Counted from the first letter of the stretch, positions 37,386 to 44,690 are shown. The stretch: 64,000 nt of DNA from Anaerococcus marasmi (GCF_900290195.1 NZ_OLMF01000004.1:1167501-1231500), one strand, 5' to 3'. The notes: a model not told the origin generated them from the sequence alone. Numbers and translations: made by a program.

Positions 37386-38300
37386 AGGAATTGTTTTTTG
37401 TTATATGATTAACACTTTTAATAAGGGATAATTTAAGTTCTCTCTTAAGCATCCAATCACAAAGTTTTAATGCTTTATCTATGTCTTCTATGTAATCTAT
37501 CACTCCTAATTTGTACTTGGATATTCCTAAAAGGTAGTAGATTAAAATTATCCTATTATAATTATTAATAGCAGAGCTTAGCTCAAGAGCCTTATAGGAA
37601 ATATCTACTGCTTCCTGATAGGAAGAAGTCATATAAAAAAATCGTGCTTGATTGTATAGGATATTGATATAGTTAGGATTATAAATATCTAAATTATCTA
37701 ACAGATTCTCTAAAATTTTTCTTGCCTTATGTATATCTTCTGTATTCACATAAAACTCGGATAGCTTTGTCATTATTCTAATTTCTATATCGCTAGCAGG
37801 AATGTAAGATATAGGATTTATCTCACTGTCTTTAACTTCAAGAGCTTCTATTAAATAATCTCTACATTTTTCATCTTCGTGTTTTACTTCTTTTCATATA
37901 TTGCTTTATAATATAAGATATATTGATTCAAAATATTCTTGTACCTATTAGGCAAATGTACATCCAAGTCTTCTAACTCTTCAATATCTTCTTCTAGACT
38001 TCGATAATTGGTATTTGAAAAATTTCTGTCTATTTTATTAATCTTGTTATTGATAGTCTCCCAAGAGGAGCCCTTTTCGTTCATCAAGGTAATCTCGAAA
38101 TCTATTCCTAGAGCATTTAATATATCATCTAGGTTGTCAAATCTCGGATTATTATAATTGTTCTCAATTCTACGAAGGCTTTCTTCACTAATACCCGCAT
38201 ACATTGCCAAATCTTTTTGAGATAACCCCTTACTTTTTCTAATTCTTTTTATCTCACTCCCTATGTACTCATAATCACCAGCCAAATTTACTCCTTTCAT
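37384..38300 (-). pseudogene. RRNPP/Rgg-like regulator split by a frameshift
   Basis: Two frames make one regulator. 38300-37884 encodes an XRE HTH (LSQKDLAMYAGISEESLRRIE) and a helical start; 37773-37384 encodes the TPR-like C-terminal half (KARKILENLLDNLDIYN and following repeats). The reading frame breaks at about 37884-37895 in GAAAAGAAGTAAAAC. Shifting one base continues as KHEDEKCRDYLIEALEVKDS into the second part without another stop. Summed length (about 305 codons) equals a full RRNPP regulator such as the divergent 38420 gene. The start may be TTG 38288, which has AAAGGAG in front. Natural mutation, phase switch or sequencing error are all possible. Confidence 0.75.
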
Positions 38301-38419
38301 TATAGAATTTTTTTAATCTACTATTTTTATTTTACCAAAATATCATAGAAAACTCTATGACAAATTGTCTATGGAATAATATATAAATATATGATAAAAT
38401 GATTATTTAGGTGATGTAT
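38301..38419. promoter_or_regulatory. Divergent promoter region of two RRNPP-type regulators
   Basis: An AT-rich gap with the perfect palindrome GACAAATTGTC at 38359-38369, set within a longer imperfect repeat (CTATGACAA / TTGTCTATG). TATGATAAAAT lies about 20 bp before the 38420 start. A degraded copy of the right half occurs at 34618-34665. The palindrome is a candidate operator for one or both regulators. Confidence 0.45.
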
Positions 38420-39283
38420 ATGAATGATAGAAAATATATTTTTGGGAAATTCTTAAAGGATATTAGAAATAAGAGAAATTTAAGTCAAGAGAGATTGGCT
38501 GAGCTTAGTTTTATTAATATTAAAACTATTTCTAATATGGAAAATTCCAAGGTTAATTTTGATTTGGATAACTTGGATAGGCTTTCTTCCGTTTTGTCTG
38601 TCGATCTGATTGAAAAGTATTTTGAGATAATGTATGAGGATAGCTCAAGCATTGAAAACATCATTTCTTCCTTAAATAGCAAAGATAGGTACGAGGGGAA
38701 AGATCAGTCCCCTGAGATTAATGAACTTATAAAAATAAAAGAAAGAACTTCTAGAGATGTTGTGAAGGTTAAGGCTTATAAGTTGATTATGTTTTTTAGG
38801 AGTATGGAAATCAAAGATAATCCTGCTCTTAGAAAGAATTTGATTATAAAGGCATTAAATGCAGGTGGAAAATTTAATTTCAACAATCTAAATAATAATT
38901 ATTATGATAATATAGATTATAGGATTTTGATGAACTATGCAACGTGTTTAGATGATATCCAAGAAAGGCTAAGAATTTGTAAGTTTATAGAAGATAGCGA
39001 AGTCTTAGATGAAAATGCCAGGGCAATTTTGTATCATAATATTAGTAATATTTATTACATATTGGAAGATAATAAGAAAGCTCTAGAATATATTAATATG
39101 GCCCTAGCTAATAATTCGAAGAATCCTAAGTCGGCTGTAATGCTTTATACAAAAGCTATTATCCTAATGGATGATAAGCTTCCTTACGAAGATTATATAA
39201 AAGAAGCCCTCGACATTTCTAAAAGAACTGACCCTGATACTTATTATTTTATCTTACATAAATTCAATAATATAAAAAAATAG
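38420..39283 (+). CDS. RRNPP-type (Rgg/PlcR-like) transcriptional regulator
   Basis: A 287-residue protein. The start was placed at ATG 38420 behind TTAGGTGA. The XRE HTH (about 9-62: LSQERLAELSFINIKTISNME) is followed by a long alpha-helical region with TPR-like repeats (for example LYHNISNIYYILEDNKKALEYINMAL). This is the plan of Rgg, PlcR and ComR, which bind short imported peptides. It is intact, unlike its divergent paralogue, and may control the peptide-exporter operon. Confidence 0.8.
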   Translation: MNDRKYIFGKFLKDIRNKRNLSQERLAELSFINIKTISNMENSKVNFDLDNLDRLSSVLSVDLIEKYFEIMYEDSSSIENIISSLNSKDRYEGKDQSPEINELIKIKERTSRDVVKVKAYKLIMFFRSMEIKDNPALRKNLIIKALNAGGKFNFNNLNNNYYDNIDYRILMNYATCLDDIQERLRICKFIEDSEVLDENARAILYHNISNIYYILEDNKKALEYINMALANNSKNPKSAVMLYTKAIILMDDKLPYEDYIKEALDISKRTDPDTYYFILHKFNNIKK

Positions 39284-39314
39284 CTTACTAGTATAATTAT
39301 TCTAAGGAGCAATT

Positions 39315-39860
39315 ATGATTGAAAGAGTAACAGATCTTGTTAAGGAAATTCTTATTAGAAAGAAGGATATTGACCTTGCTGTGGATATGACGGCAGGGAA
39401 TGGGAATGATTCAGCCTTTATCCTTGATGTATTGGGAGCAAAAAAGTTGATTGCCTTTGATATTCAAAAGGCTGCAAGGGAAAATACCTTAAAGCTTCTT
39501 GGCCCTAGAGATAATTTTATCTTTATTTTGGACAGTCATGCCAATATTGATAAGTACATCAAAGAAAAAATTGACTTAGCCGTCTATAATTTAGGCTATC
39601 TACCAAATTCTGATAAGACTATCACTACTAGAGCCGATTCTACTATAGAAAGTTTAGAGAAGGTCCTAAGTCTTTTAAGAAAAAAGGGCAGGGTACTTAT
39701 AACCATCTATCCAGGCCATGCCCAAGGAAAGATTGAAGCAGATAAGCTTGATCATTTCCTAGAAGAACTTGATCCAAGGGACTTTGCCATTCTCAAACTA
39801 TCCTACCCAAACAAGAAAGACATCTCCCCCTATGTAATCACAATAGAGAAGAAATCCTAA
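39315..39860 (+). CDS. YtqB/MnmM-like SAM-dependent methyltransferase
   Basis: A 181-residue class I methyltransferase. AVDMTAGNGNDSAF (about 22-35) is the SAM-binding loop, FDIQKAA the acidic end of strand 2, and DLAVYNLGYLPNSDK the catalytic-loop segment typical of the rRNA_methylase Pfam family. The B. subtilis member YtqB has been assigned as MnmM, which methylates the wobble uridine side chain of some tRNAs. RBS TAAGGAG; convergent with, and overlapping by 4 nt, the alpha/beta hydrolase. Confidence 0.88.
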   Translation: MIERVTDLVKEILIRKKDIDLAVDMTAGNGNDSAFILDVLGAKKLIAFDIQKAARENTLKLLGPRDNFIFILDSHANIDKYIKEKIDLAVYNLGYLPNSDKTITTRADSTIESLEKVLSLLRKKGRVLITIYPGHAQGKIEADKLDHFLEELDPRDFAILKLSYPNKKDISPYVITIEKKS

Positions 39861-40630
39861 ATATTTTCTCTAATAAAGTCATTAGTTAAGGCAAATATCT
39901 CAAGTCTTTTCTCATAACTTGTGAAGTTATGGCCGACATTTTCTATTTCTATATATTTACAATCCGTGAACTTCTCTTCTAGGAGGCTCATGGATTCTTT
40001 TTCTATTACGGGATCCTTCTCTCCCCTAATCATAAGGACCTTGCCCTTATATTCTTCCGCCATTTCTAGAAAATTATATTTCCTACTATCTTCTACAATC
40101 TTAGCCGATAGTCTAAGACCTCCCAGGTCCTTTTCCCCAAGTATTTGACTTTTGGATAAATCATCTAAGGACCTTATAAGATTTGAGTTTTCCAAGGAAT
40201 AGTTGCTTCCTGGTGCATAGAGTATAAGGCCCTTAGGCTCCTTAAGCTGGGCTAGCTTTATGGCGACAGCCCCTCCCATGGAGTGGGCCCTGATAAATAT
40301 CTTATCCCTATCTACAAATTTCTCTTCTTCCACAAAGTCATAGATAATCTGGGCGTCTTCTATCTGTCTAGTGAAGGTTAGATCGAAAAAACTTCCCTCG
40401 CTTTCACCGCATCCCCTAAAGTCAAATCTATAAACCAGAAAACCCGCCGCAGTGAGATATTTTGCATGCTGGATAGACATATAATTAATCCCATTTCTAT
40501 CATCCATAAGACCATGGAAAAATATTATTGCTGGGTATTTTTTATTTTCACAAAAATCATCAGGAGCATTGAGGACTCCCCTGATTAGGTCATTGTTTTT
40601 AGCTCTGATACTTTTATATAAATATTTCAT
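39857..40630 (-). CDS. Alpha/beta hydrolase (serine esterase-like)
   Basis: A 257-residue protein starting at ATG 40630 behind GGAGG. Catalytic triad: Ser117 in RAHSMGG, Asp in GEKDPVI (about 213) and His in VGHNF (about 240). FRGCGESEG is the oxyanion region. It resembles cinnamoyl-ester or acyl esterases of the YvaK/LJ0536 type. No signal peptide, so it is cytoplasmic; the substrate is unknown. Confidence 0.88.
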   Translation of the reverse strand: MKYLYKSIRAKNNDLIRGVLNAPDDFCENKKYPAIIFFHGLMDDRNGINYMSIQHAKYLTAAGFLVYRFDFRGCGESEGSFFDLTFTRQIEDAQIIYDFVEEEKFVDRDKIFIRAHSMGGAVAIKLAQLKEPKGLILYAPGSNYSLENSNLIRSLDDLSKSQILGEKDLGGLRLSAKIVEDSRKYNFLEMAEEYKGKVLMIRGEKDPVIEKESMSLLEEKFTDCKYIEIENVGHNFTSYEKRLEIFALTNDFIRENI

Positions 40631-40685
40631 ATATCCTCCTAGCATATATTTACCCCAAAGCTTATGTAAAATCTATCCAAACCTA

Positions 40686-40714
40686 TTGACCAAATGAAAT
40701 GAAAGTGATATCAT
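40686..40714 (+). promoter_or_regulatory. Promoter of the SPFH gene
   Basis: TTGACC (40686-40691), a 17-bp spacer and TATCAT (40709-40714), 30 bp before the start codon. Confidence 0.55.
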
Positions 40715-40743
40715 TATGATATTAAATATATAAGGAGTAAAAT

Positions 40744-41802
40744 ATGGACAAGTTAGAAAAGAAACTCGAAAACTCTGATAATGTCGAAGAGAAGATCCTT
40801 AAGGCAAAGAAGAATGGTCTTCTAATGCTTTTGGTCTACTTTATTCTCCTGGCAGGAGCAATTTTAACGATAGCAGTAAATGGTAATATTATCGATAGCG
40901 GTAATTACTCAAGCCTAAATATAGTATTTCTAGTAATAGGAATAGTCTTTGCAGCCTTAGGTTGGATTATGCTTTTAGGTCTTAAGCTTCTAAAACCTCA
41001 AGAATCACTGGTTCTAACACTTTTTGGTAAATATATTGGAACTATAAAGGGCGAGGGCTTCTATTATGTGAATCCTTTCGTTTCAGCAGTAAATCCTGCT
41101 GCCAACACCAAATTAGGCCAATCTGGGGATGTGAGTGATGGCATAAAGATTTTTGATAAGTCTAATTCCTACCAATCTACCAATAAGAAAATTTCCCTAA
41201 AGGTAATGACCCTAAATAACAGCAAACAAAAGATCAACGATTATTTAGGAAATCCTGTAGAAATAGGCATAGCAGTAATGTGGAAGGTAAACGACACTGC
41301 CAAGGCAGTATTTAATGTAGACAATTACAAGGAATATCTATCCCTACAGACAGATACAGCCCTAAGAAATATTGTTCGCCAATATCCTTACGATGTAAAC
41401 CCTCATTATCAAATCGATACAACAGGCGATGGAGAGCCAGATGATGGATCTCTTAGAGGTTCTAGTGAAATAGTAGCTAGAAGAATCAAAGAAGAAATTC
41501 AAAAAAGAGTAGAATTTGCAGGTCTTGAGATAATAGAAGCAAGGATTACCCACCTATCTTATTCATCTGAAATCGCCGCAGCGATGCTTCAAAGACAACA
41601 AGCATCAGCCCTAATCGACGCTAGAGCCATGTTAGTAGATGGAGCAGTGGGCATGGTAGAGATGGCTCTTGAAAAGCTTGAAGAAAATGGAGTAGTCGAC
41701 CTAGACGAAGAAAGAAAAGCAGCCATGGTATCAAACCTCCTAGTTGTTCTTTGTGGCAACCATGAAGCAAGCCCAATAGTCAATACAGGAAGCTTATATT
41801 AA
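40744..41802 (+). CDS. SPFH/Band 7 domain membrane protein
   Basis: A 352-residue protein. Two membrane helices lie near the N-terminus (about 27-49 and 59-83), followed by a stomatin/prohibitin-like SPFH domain: VNPFVSAVNP, then MWKVNDTAKAVFNVDNYKEYL and EIIEARITHLSYSSEIAAAMLQRQQA, with an Ala-rich coiled helix after it. SPFH proteins form oligomeric membrane platforms that organise proteases or flotillin-like domains. Its stop overlaps the next ATG by one base, so the ribbon-helix-helix protein is a dedicated partner. Confidence 0.9.
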   Translation: MDKLEKKLENSDNVEEKILKAKKNGLLMLLVYFILLAGAILTIAVNGNIIDSGNYSSLNIVFLVIGIVFAALGWIMLLGLKLLKPQESLVLTLFGKYIGTIKGEGFYYVNPFVSAVNPAANTKLGQSGDVSDGIKIFDKSNSYQSTNKKISLKVMTLNNSKQKINDYLGNPVEIGIAVMWKVNDTAKAVFNVDNYKEYLSLQTDTALRNIVRQYPYDVNPHYQIDTTGDGEPDDGSLRGSSEIVARRIKEEIQKRVEFAGLEIIEARITHLSYSSEIAAAMLQRQQASALIDARAMLVDGAVGMVEMALEKLEENGVVDLDEERKAAMVSNLLVVLCGNHEASPIVNTGSLY

Positions 41803-41996
41803 TGGCCAAAAAACAAATACCCCTAAGGGTGTCGGAAAAGCTCTACAAGCAAATTGCCCAATGGGCCGAGGATGATTTTAGATCAATAAATGGACAGATA
41901 GAATACCTCCTCACAGAATGTGTCAAACAAAGAAAAAAAGACGGCAAATATGTCTCAGAAACTATAGATGAACCATTAGACTTAGATATCGAGTAA
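41802..41996 (+). CDS. Arc/ribbon-helix-helix small protein
   Basis: A 64-residue protein. IPLRVSEKLYKQIAQWAEDDFRSINGQIEYLLTECV is a clear ribbon-helix-helix (one strand and two helices), the fold of Arc/MetJ and antitoxin-type DNA-binding dimers. The acidic tail is short. It is coupled to the SPFH gene (TAATG), with a terminator after it. It probably binds DNA to regulate this operon. Confidence 0.85.
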   Translation: MAKKQIPLRVSEKLYKQIAQWAEDDFRSINGQIEYLLTECVKQRKKDGKYVSETIDEPLDLDIE

Positions 41997-42000
41997 AGAA

Positions 42001-42040
42001 AAGAGTCCTACTGTAAATATTATTTTCTGTAGGACTTTTT
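42001..42040. terminator. Bidirectional terminator between the RHH and YgbA-like genes
   Basis: AAGAGTCCTAC and GTAGGACTTTTT pair around a 17-base loop, with T-runs on both sides. It serves the convergent genes ending at 41996 and 42020. Confidence 0.82.
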
Positions 42041-42355
42041 ACTTGCAAGTTTTCTTATAAAACTAGATTTATATAATAGATGTTTTATAGACTTGCCTGG
42101 TCTATAGAAGATAAAGCGTGGACCTGAAAATCTCATAATCTCTCGAATCTCGCATCGCTTTTCTGGCTCATAGCAATGAATCTTACAATAAGAGCAAAAA
42201 GGCTTATTAGAACCATGAGGGCAAGAAGAAAGCTTACTTTTGACATAAGCCTTAAGATCACTAATATCACCATCAGAAAACCTATCATTCTTCCTATGAT
42301 ACAAATCAATCATCTCACAAACTATTTCATACTCTTCACATAGCTTTCTATCCAT
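42020..42355 (-). CDS. YgbA-like nitrous oxide-stimulated promoter family protein
   Basis: A 111-residue Cys-rich protein. CPHG (Cys45), CSYC (Cys54, Cys57), HCYEPEKRC (Cys61, Cys68) and the sequence MRFSGPRFIFYRP are diagnostic of the YgbA_NO family. E. coli YgbA is induced by NO and linked to growth recovery under nitrosative stress. A metal or Fe-S site is likely from the Cys spacing. RBS AAGGAGGGGG. Confidence 0.88.
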   Translation of the reverse strand: MDRKLCEEYEIVCEMIDLYHRKNDRFSDGDISDLKAYVKSKLSSCPHGSNKPFCSYCKIHCYEPEKRCEIREIMRFSGPRFIFYRPGKSIKHLLYKSSFIRKLASKKSYRK

Positions 42356-42532
42356 AACCCCCTCCTTTACACTAACACTATACTAGATATGTATATATTT
42401 AGCTTATATTATTTACAAATATTAGATCAAAATGAAATAAACAGAACTTAAAATAAAAATAGTGACAGGTTCACTTAAACGAATACAAAAAATACAGAAA
42501 ACTTAATAATATAATCATAACCATACAGTCAA

Positions 42533-42695
42533 AAAACACCTCGTAATTGAGATGTTTGGTGGGACTTAAGGGACTCGAACCCTGTGATCTTGTCCCTTGT
42601 AGGGTTTTAAATGCGTTAGCATTTAAAATCTCTGAGGCGAATGGAATGAACCCAGTAAACACTTATGAGCGTGCTCATAACCGGTTGTGGGTAAA
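42533..42695 (-). pseudogene. Degenerate tRNA-Met unit 1 (3' half, hairpins, terminator)
   Basis: The 3' end of a tRNA-Met-like gene is left (TGG at 42556, then GTGGGACTTAAGGGACTCGA). It is preceded in transcription by a hairpin (TTTTAAATGC-GTTA-GCATTTAAAA at 42604-42627) and a TTATGAGC/GCTCATAA hairpin derived from the anticodon arm. It ends in the same terminator as the real gene. The acceptor stem is mispaired. Part of four tandem tRNA-terminator units. Confidence 0.7.
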
Positions 42696-42752
42696 AAAAC
42701 ACCTCGTAATTGAGATGTTTGCTGGGCCTTACGGGACTCGAAGCCTGGACCT

Positions 42753-42913
42753 GATAAAGGTCCTAAATGGACCTTTATCCCGAAAACTTAGCACGAAGTG
42801 CACTTAAATAGCCGTTGACTTCGGCTATTTAAGCCGAATACATAGTGCGATAGCACGAAAAGATTCACAAGAATCGAGTATTCGCAAAAGCTTACGAAGT
42901 AAGCGAGTTTTCG
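42753..42913. repeat. Cloverleaf-type palindromic element (host copy) carrying a nested copy
   Basis: Host stems: long hairpin GATAAAGGTCC/GGACCTTTATC (42753-42779), outer stem CGAAAAC (42781-42787)/GTTTTCG (42907-42913), small hairpins GCAC-GAA-GTGC (42791-42801) and GCTTAC-GAA-GTAAGC (42890-42904). A second complete element fills 42802-42884, inserted between the two small hairpins. Confidence 0.8.
42802..42884. repeat. Cloverleaf-type palindromic element (nested copy)
   Basis: Same plan as the host: hairpin CTTAAATAGCCG/CGGCTATTTAAG with loop TTGACTT (42803-42833), outer stem CGAATAC (42835-42841)/GTATTCG (42878-42884), inner hairpins GTGC-GATA-GCAC (42845-42856) and GATTC-ACAA-GAATC (42862-42875). 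Stem bases differ from the other copies, while linkers CATAG, GAAAAG and CGAGT are kept. Confidence 0.8.
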
Positions 42914-42942
42914 TGCGGCCTCTCATAACCGGTACGGCGGGC

Positions 42943-43108
42943 AAAAAAACACCTCGTAATTGAGATGTTTGGTGGGCCTTTCGGGACTCGAAGCCTGCGA
43001 CCTTGTCCCTTGTAGGGTTTTAAATGCGTTAGCATTTAAAATCTCTGAGGCGAATGAAATGAGCCCAGAGAACAGTTATGAGCGTGCTCATAACCGGTTG
43101 TGGGTAAA
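42943..43108 (-). pseudogene. Degenerate tRNA-Met unit 3 (3' half, hairpins, terminator)
   Basis: Close copy of unit 1. The tRNA 3' part is TGGTGGGCCTTTCGGGACTC (from 42970) up to GACC of the variable loop. It is then interrupted by the GTTA-loop hairpin (TTTTAAATGC/GCATTTAAAA, 43018-43041), the CTCTG/CAGAG hairpin and a GTTATGAGC/GCTCATAAC hairpin made from the anticodon arm. The terminator is at 42945-42969. Confidence 0.7.
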
Positions 43109-43134
43109 AAAAAACACCTCGTAATTGAGATGTT
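43109..43134 (-). terminator. Terminator of the tRNA array
   Basis: ACATCTC and GAGGTGT pair around AATTAC, and the minus strand continues with a run of T. It directly follows the CCA of tRNA-Met. The same hairpin follows each of the three degenerate units to the left. Confidence 0.85.
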
Positions 43135-43211
43135 TGGTGGGCCTCCAGGGACTCGAACCCTGGACCTACCGGTTATGAGCCGGGCGCTCTAACCGACTGA
43201 GCTAGAGGCCC
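43135..43211 (-). tRNA. tRNA-Met (CAT)
   Basis: 77 nt including the encoded CCA. Acceptor GGGCCTC/GAGGCCC, anticodon loop CTCATAA, T arm GGTTCGAGTCC. It is elongator-type, judging by the fully paired first base; a lysidine-modified Ile(CAU) tRNA cannot be excluded. Last functional gene of the array. Confidence 0.93.
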
Positions 43212-43264
43212 ACAATATAATTTTCTTAAGTAATTCTTTTATAAAAAACAAAGGTTATGTGCCA

Positions 43265-43373
43265 GGTAAATACCCGTTGATTTCGGGTATTTACCCCGAA
43301 AACATAGCACTATAGTGCGAAAAGCTTCGAAGAAGCGAGTTTTCGTGCGCTCTAACTGACTGAGCTAGAGGCC
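43265..43373 (-). pseudogene. 5' half of tRNA-Met fused to a cloverleaf-type palindromic element
   Basis: 43346-43373 is the 5' half of tRNA-Met (one difference from the real gene) up to the anticodon stem. In place of the rest stands an element: outer stem CGAAAAC (43297-43303)/GTTTTCG (43339-43345), hairpins GCAC-TATA-GTGC (43307-43318) and GCTTC-GAA-GAAGC (43324-43336), and the long hairpin GGTAAATACCCG/CGGGTATTTACC (43265-43295, loop TTGATTT). Confidence 0.78.
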
Positions 43374-43411
43374 CACAATAACTTCCGTTAAAGTATTACT
43401 TAATTTTAAAG

Positions 43412-43488
<77 letters not shown>

Positions 43489-43493
43489 ATATT

Positions 43494-43569
43494 TGGCAGG
43501 GGAGACAGGATTTGAACCCGCGACATCCGGTTTTGGAGACCGACGTTCTGCCAGCTGAACTACTCCCCT
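43494..43569 (-). tRNA. tRNA-Trp (CCA)
   Basis: 76 nt with CCA. Acceptor AGGGGAG/CTCCCCT, anticodon loop CTCCAAA, discriminator G. Confidence 0.95.
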
Positions 43570-43625
43570 AGATTGAATAGTTATAATAACCGGTCGTTGA
43601 TATAAACCTATCCATCCAAAAAAAT

Positions 43626-43701
43626 TGGTGCCCAGAGGCGGAATCGAACCACCGACACGGGGATTTTCAGTCCCCTGCTCTACCGACTGAGCTATCTGGG
43701 C
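43626..43701 (-). tRNA. tRNA-Phe (GAA)
   Basis: 76 nt with CCA. Acceptor GCCCAGA/TCTGGGC, anticodon loop CTGAAAA, discriminator A. Confidence 0.95.
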
Positions 43702-43707
43702 TTGTTA

Positions 43708-43801
43708 TGGCGGAGAAGGAGGGATTTGAACCCTCGCATCCCTTTTGAAAGGATCTACTCCCTTAGCAGGGGAGCCTCTTCAGCCACTTGAGTACTTCTC
43801 C
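43708..43801 (-). tRNA. tRNA-Ser (GCT)
   Basis: 94 nt with CCA and a long variable arm. Acceptor GGAGAAG/CTTCTCC, anticodon loop CTGCTAA, discriminator G. Confidence 0.95.
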
Positions 43802-43846
43802 TTAAGCTTGTTAATAAGCTTACATATCCGCTAATAAAAGCGATAT

Positions 43847-43936
43847 TGGCGGAGAGGAAGGGATTCGAACCCTTGTGAGCCAAAGACTCTAACGGTTTTC
43901 AAGACCGCCCCGTTATGACCGCTTCGGTACCTCTCC
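43847..43936 (-). tRNA. tRNA-Ser (TGA)
   Basis: 90 nt with CCA and a long variable arm. Acceptor GGAGAGG/CCTCTCC, anticodon loop CTTGAAA, discriminator G. The 122-bp gap upstream of it (43937-44058) holds hairpins TCGTCG/CGACGA and CATCCC/GGGATG. Confidence 0.95.
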
Positions 43937-44058
43937 ATATATTTAATTATTGATAAGTAATCAAATGGCTAGAAAATAAACATATCCATAAAATTAAATC
44001 GTCGAGGATATCGACGAATTTCCAACACCATCCCTAAAACGGGATGAGTGCTGATAAT

Positions 44059-44134
44059 TGGTGACCCATCGGAGATTCGAACTCCGGACACCCTGATTAA
44101 AAGTCAGGTGCTCTACCGGCTGAGCTAATGGATC
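44059..44134 (-). tRNA. tRNA-Lys (TTT)
   Basis: 76 nt with CCA. Acceptor GATCCAT/ATGGGTC with one G-U pair, anticodon loop CTTTTAA. Confidence 0.95.
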
Positions 44135-44138
44135 ATAT

Positions 44139-44214
44139 TGGCTGGGATAGCAGGACTCGAACCTACGCATACCAGAGTCAAAGTCTGGTGCCTTACCGAC
44201 TTGGCTATATCCCA
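44139..44214 (-). tRNA. tRNA-Gln (TTG)
   Basis: 76 nt with CCA. Acceptor TGGGATA/TATCCCA, anticodon loop CTTTGAC. It is first after an internal promoter. Confidence 0.95.
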
Positions 44215-44233
44215 ACGTTCAAAGTACGGTATA

Positions 44234-44262
44234 ATTATATCATAACTTAAATCTGCTGTCAA
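44234..44262 (-). promoter_or_regulatory. Internal consensus promoter of the Gln-to-Met tRNA group
   Basis: TTGACA (44257-44262), a 17-bp spacer and TATAAT (44234-44239), read leftwards. Both boxes match consensus exactly. It lies in the 95-bp gap between tRNA-Arg and tRNA-Gln and gives the last nine tRNA genes their own transcription. Confidence 0.8.
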
Positions 44263-44309
44263 GCTTTTTTTATAATTAAGTTCTTACCTTTTCTATTAGA
44301 AATTGTCTT

Positions 44310-44386
44310 TGGCGCGCCCTCCAGGATTCGAACCTGGGACACACGGATTAGAAGTCCGATGCTCTATCCAGCTGAGCTAAGGGCGC
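44310..44386 (-). tRNA. tRNA-Arg (TCT)
   Basis: 77 nt with CCA. Acceptor GCGCCCT/AGGGCGC, anticodon loop CTTCTAA. Confidence 0.95.
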
Positions 44387-44387
44387 A

Positions 44388-44461
44388 TGGAGCGGGTGAA
44401 GGGAATCGAACCCTCGCAACCAGCTTGGAAGGCTGGGGCTCTACCACTGAGCTACACCCGC
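44388..44461 (-). tRNA. tRNA-Gly (TCC)
   Basis: 74 nt with CCA. Acceptor GCGGGTG/CACCCGC, anticodon loop CTTCCAA, discriminator U. Confidence 0.95.
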
Positions 44462-44476
44462 AAAGATGTAAAAGGT

Positions 44477-44562
44477 TGGTGGGGATGAGCGGATTCGAAC
44501 CACTGAAAGCAAAGCTAACGGATTTACAGTCCGTCCCATTTGGCCAACTCTGGAACATCCCC
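44477..44562 (-). tRNA. tRNA-Tyr (GTA)
   Basis: 86 nt with CCA and a long variable arm. Acceptor GGGGATG/CATCCCC, anticodon loop CTGTAAA. Confidence 0.95.
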
Positions 44563-44588
44563 ACATATTTAATTATCCAAATTCTTAT

Positions 44589-44664
44589 TGGAGCTGATGA
44601 TAGGACTTGAACCTACAACCTATTGATTACAAATCAATTGCTCTACCAATTGAGCTACATCAGC
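44589..44664 (-). tRNA. tRNA-Thr (TGT)
   Basis: 76 nt with CCA. Acceptor GCTGATG/CATCAGC, anticodon loop TTTGTAA, discriminator U. Confidence 0.94.
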
Positions 44665-44690
44665 ATATTGGATCACTATTGCAATCCAAA

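Larger units (their letters stand above)
42696..42942 (-). pseudogene. Degenerate tRNA-Met unit 2 with nested palindromic elements
   Basis: The tRNA 3' third remains (TGGGCCTTACGGGACTCGAA region, 42723-42752) up to the variable loop (CCTGGACCT), then the sequence is replaced by two palindromic elements, one inside the other (42753-42913). The other side carries CATAACCGGT, an inverted anticodon-arm piece. A terminator follows at 42697-42720. Confidence 0.7.

Noticed and set aside
42533-43134. Regular direct repeats of about 23 bp spaced by 160-250 bp, resembling a CRISPR or other repeat array
   Set aside because: Each repeat is the tRNA operon terminator plus a tRNA 3' end, spacing is far too long and spacers are related to one another. 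No cas genes are present.
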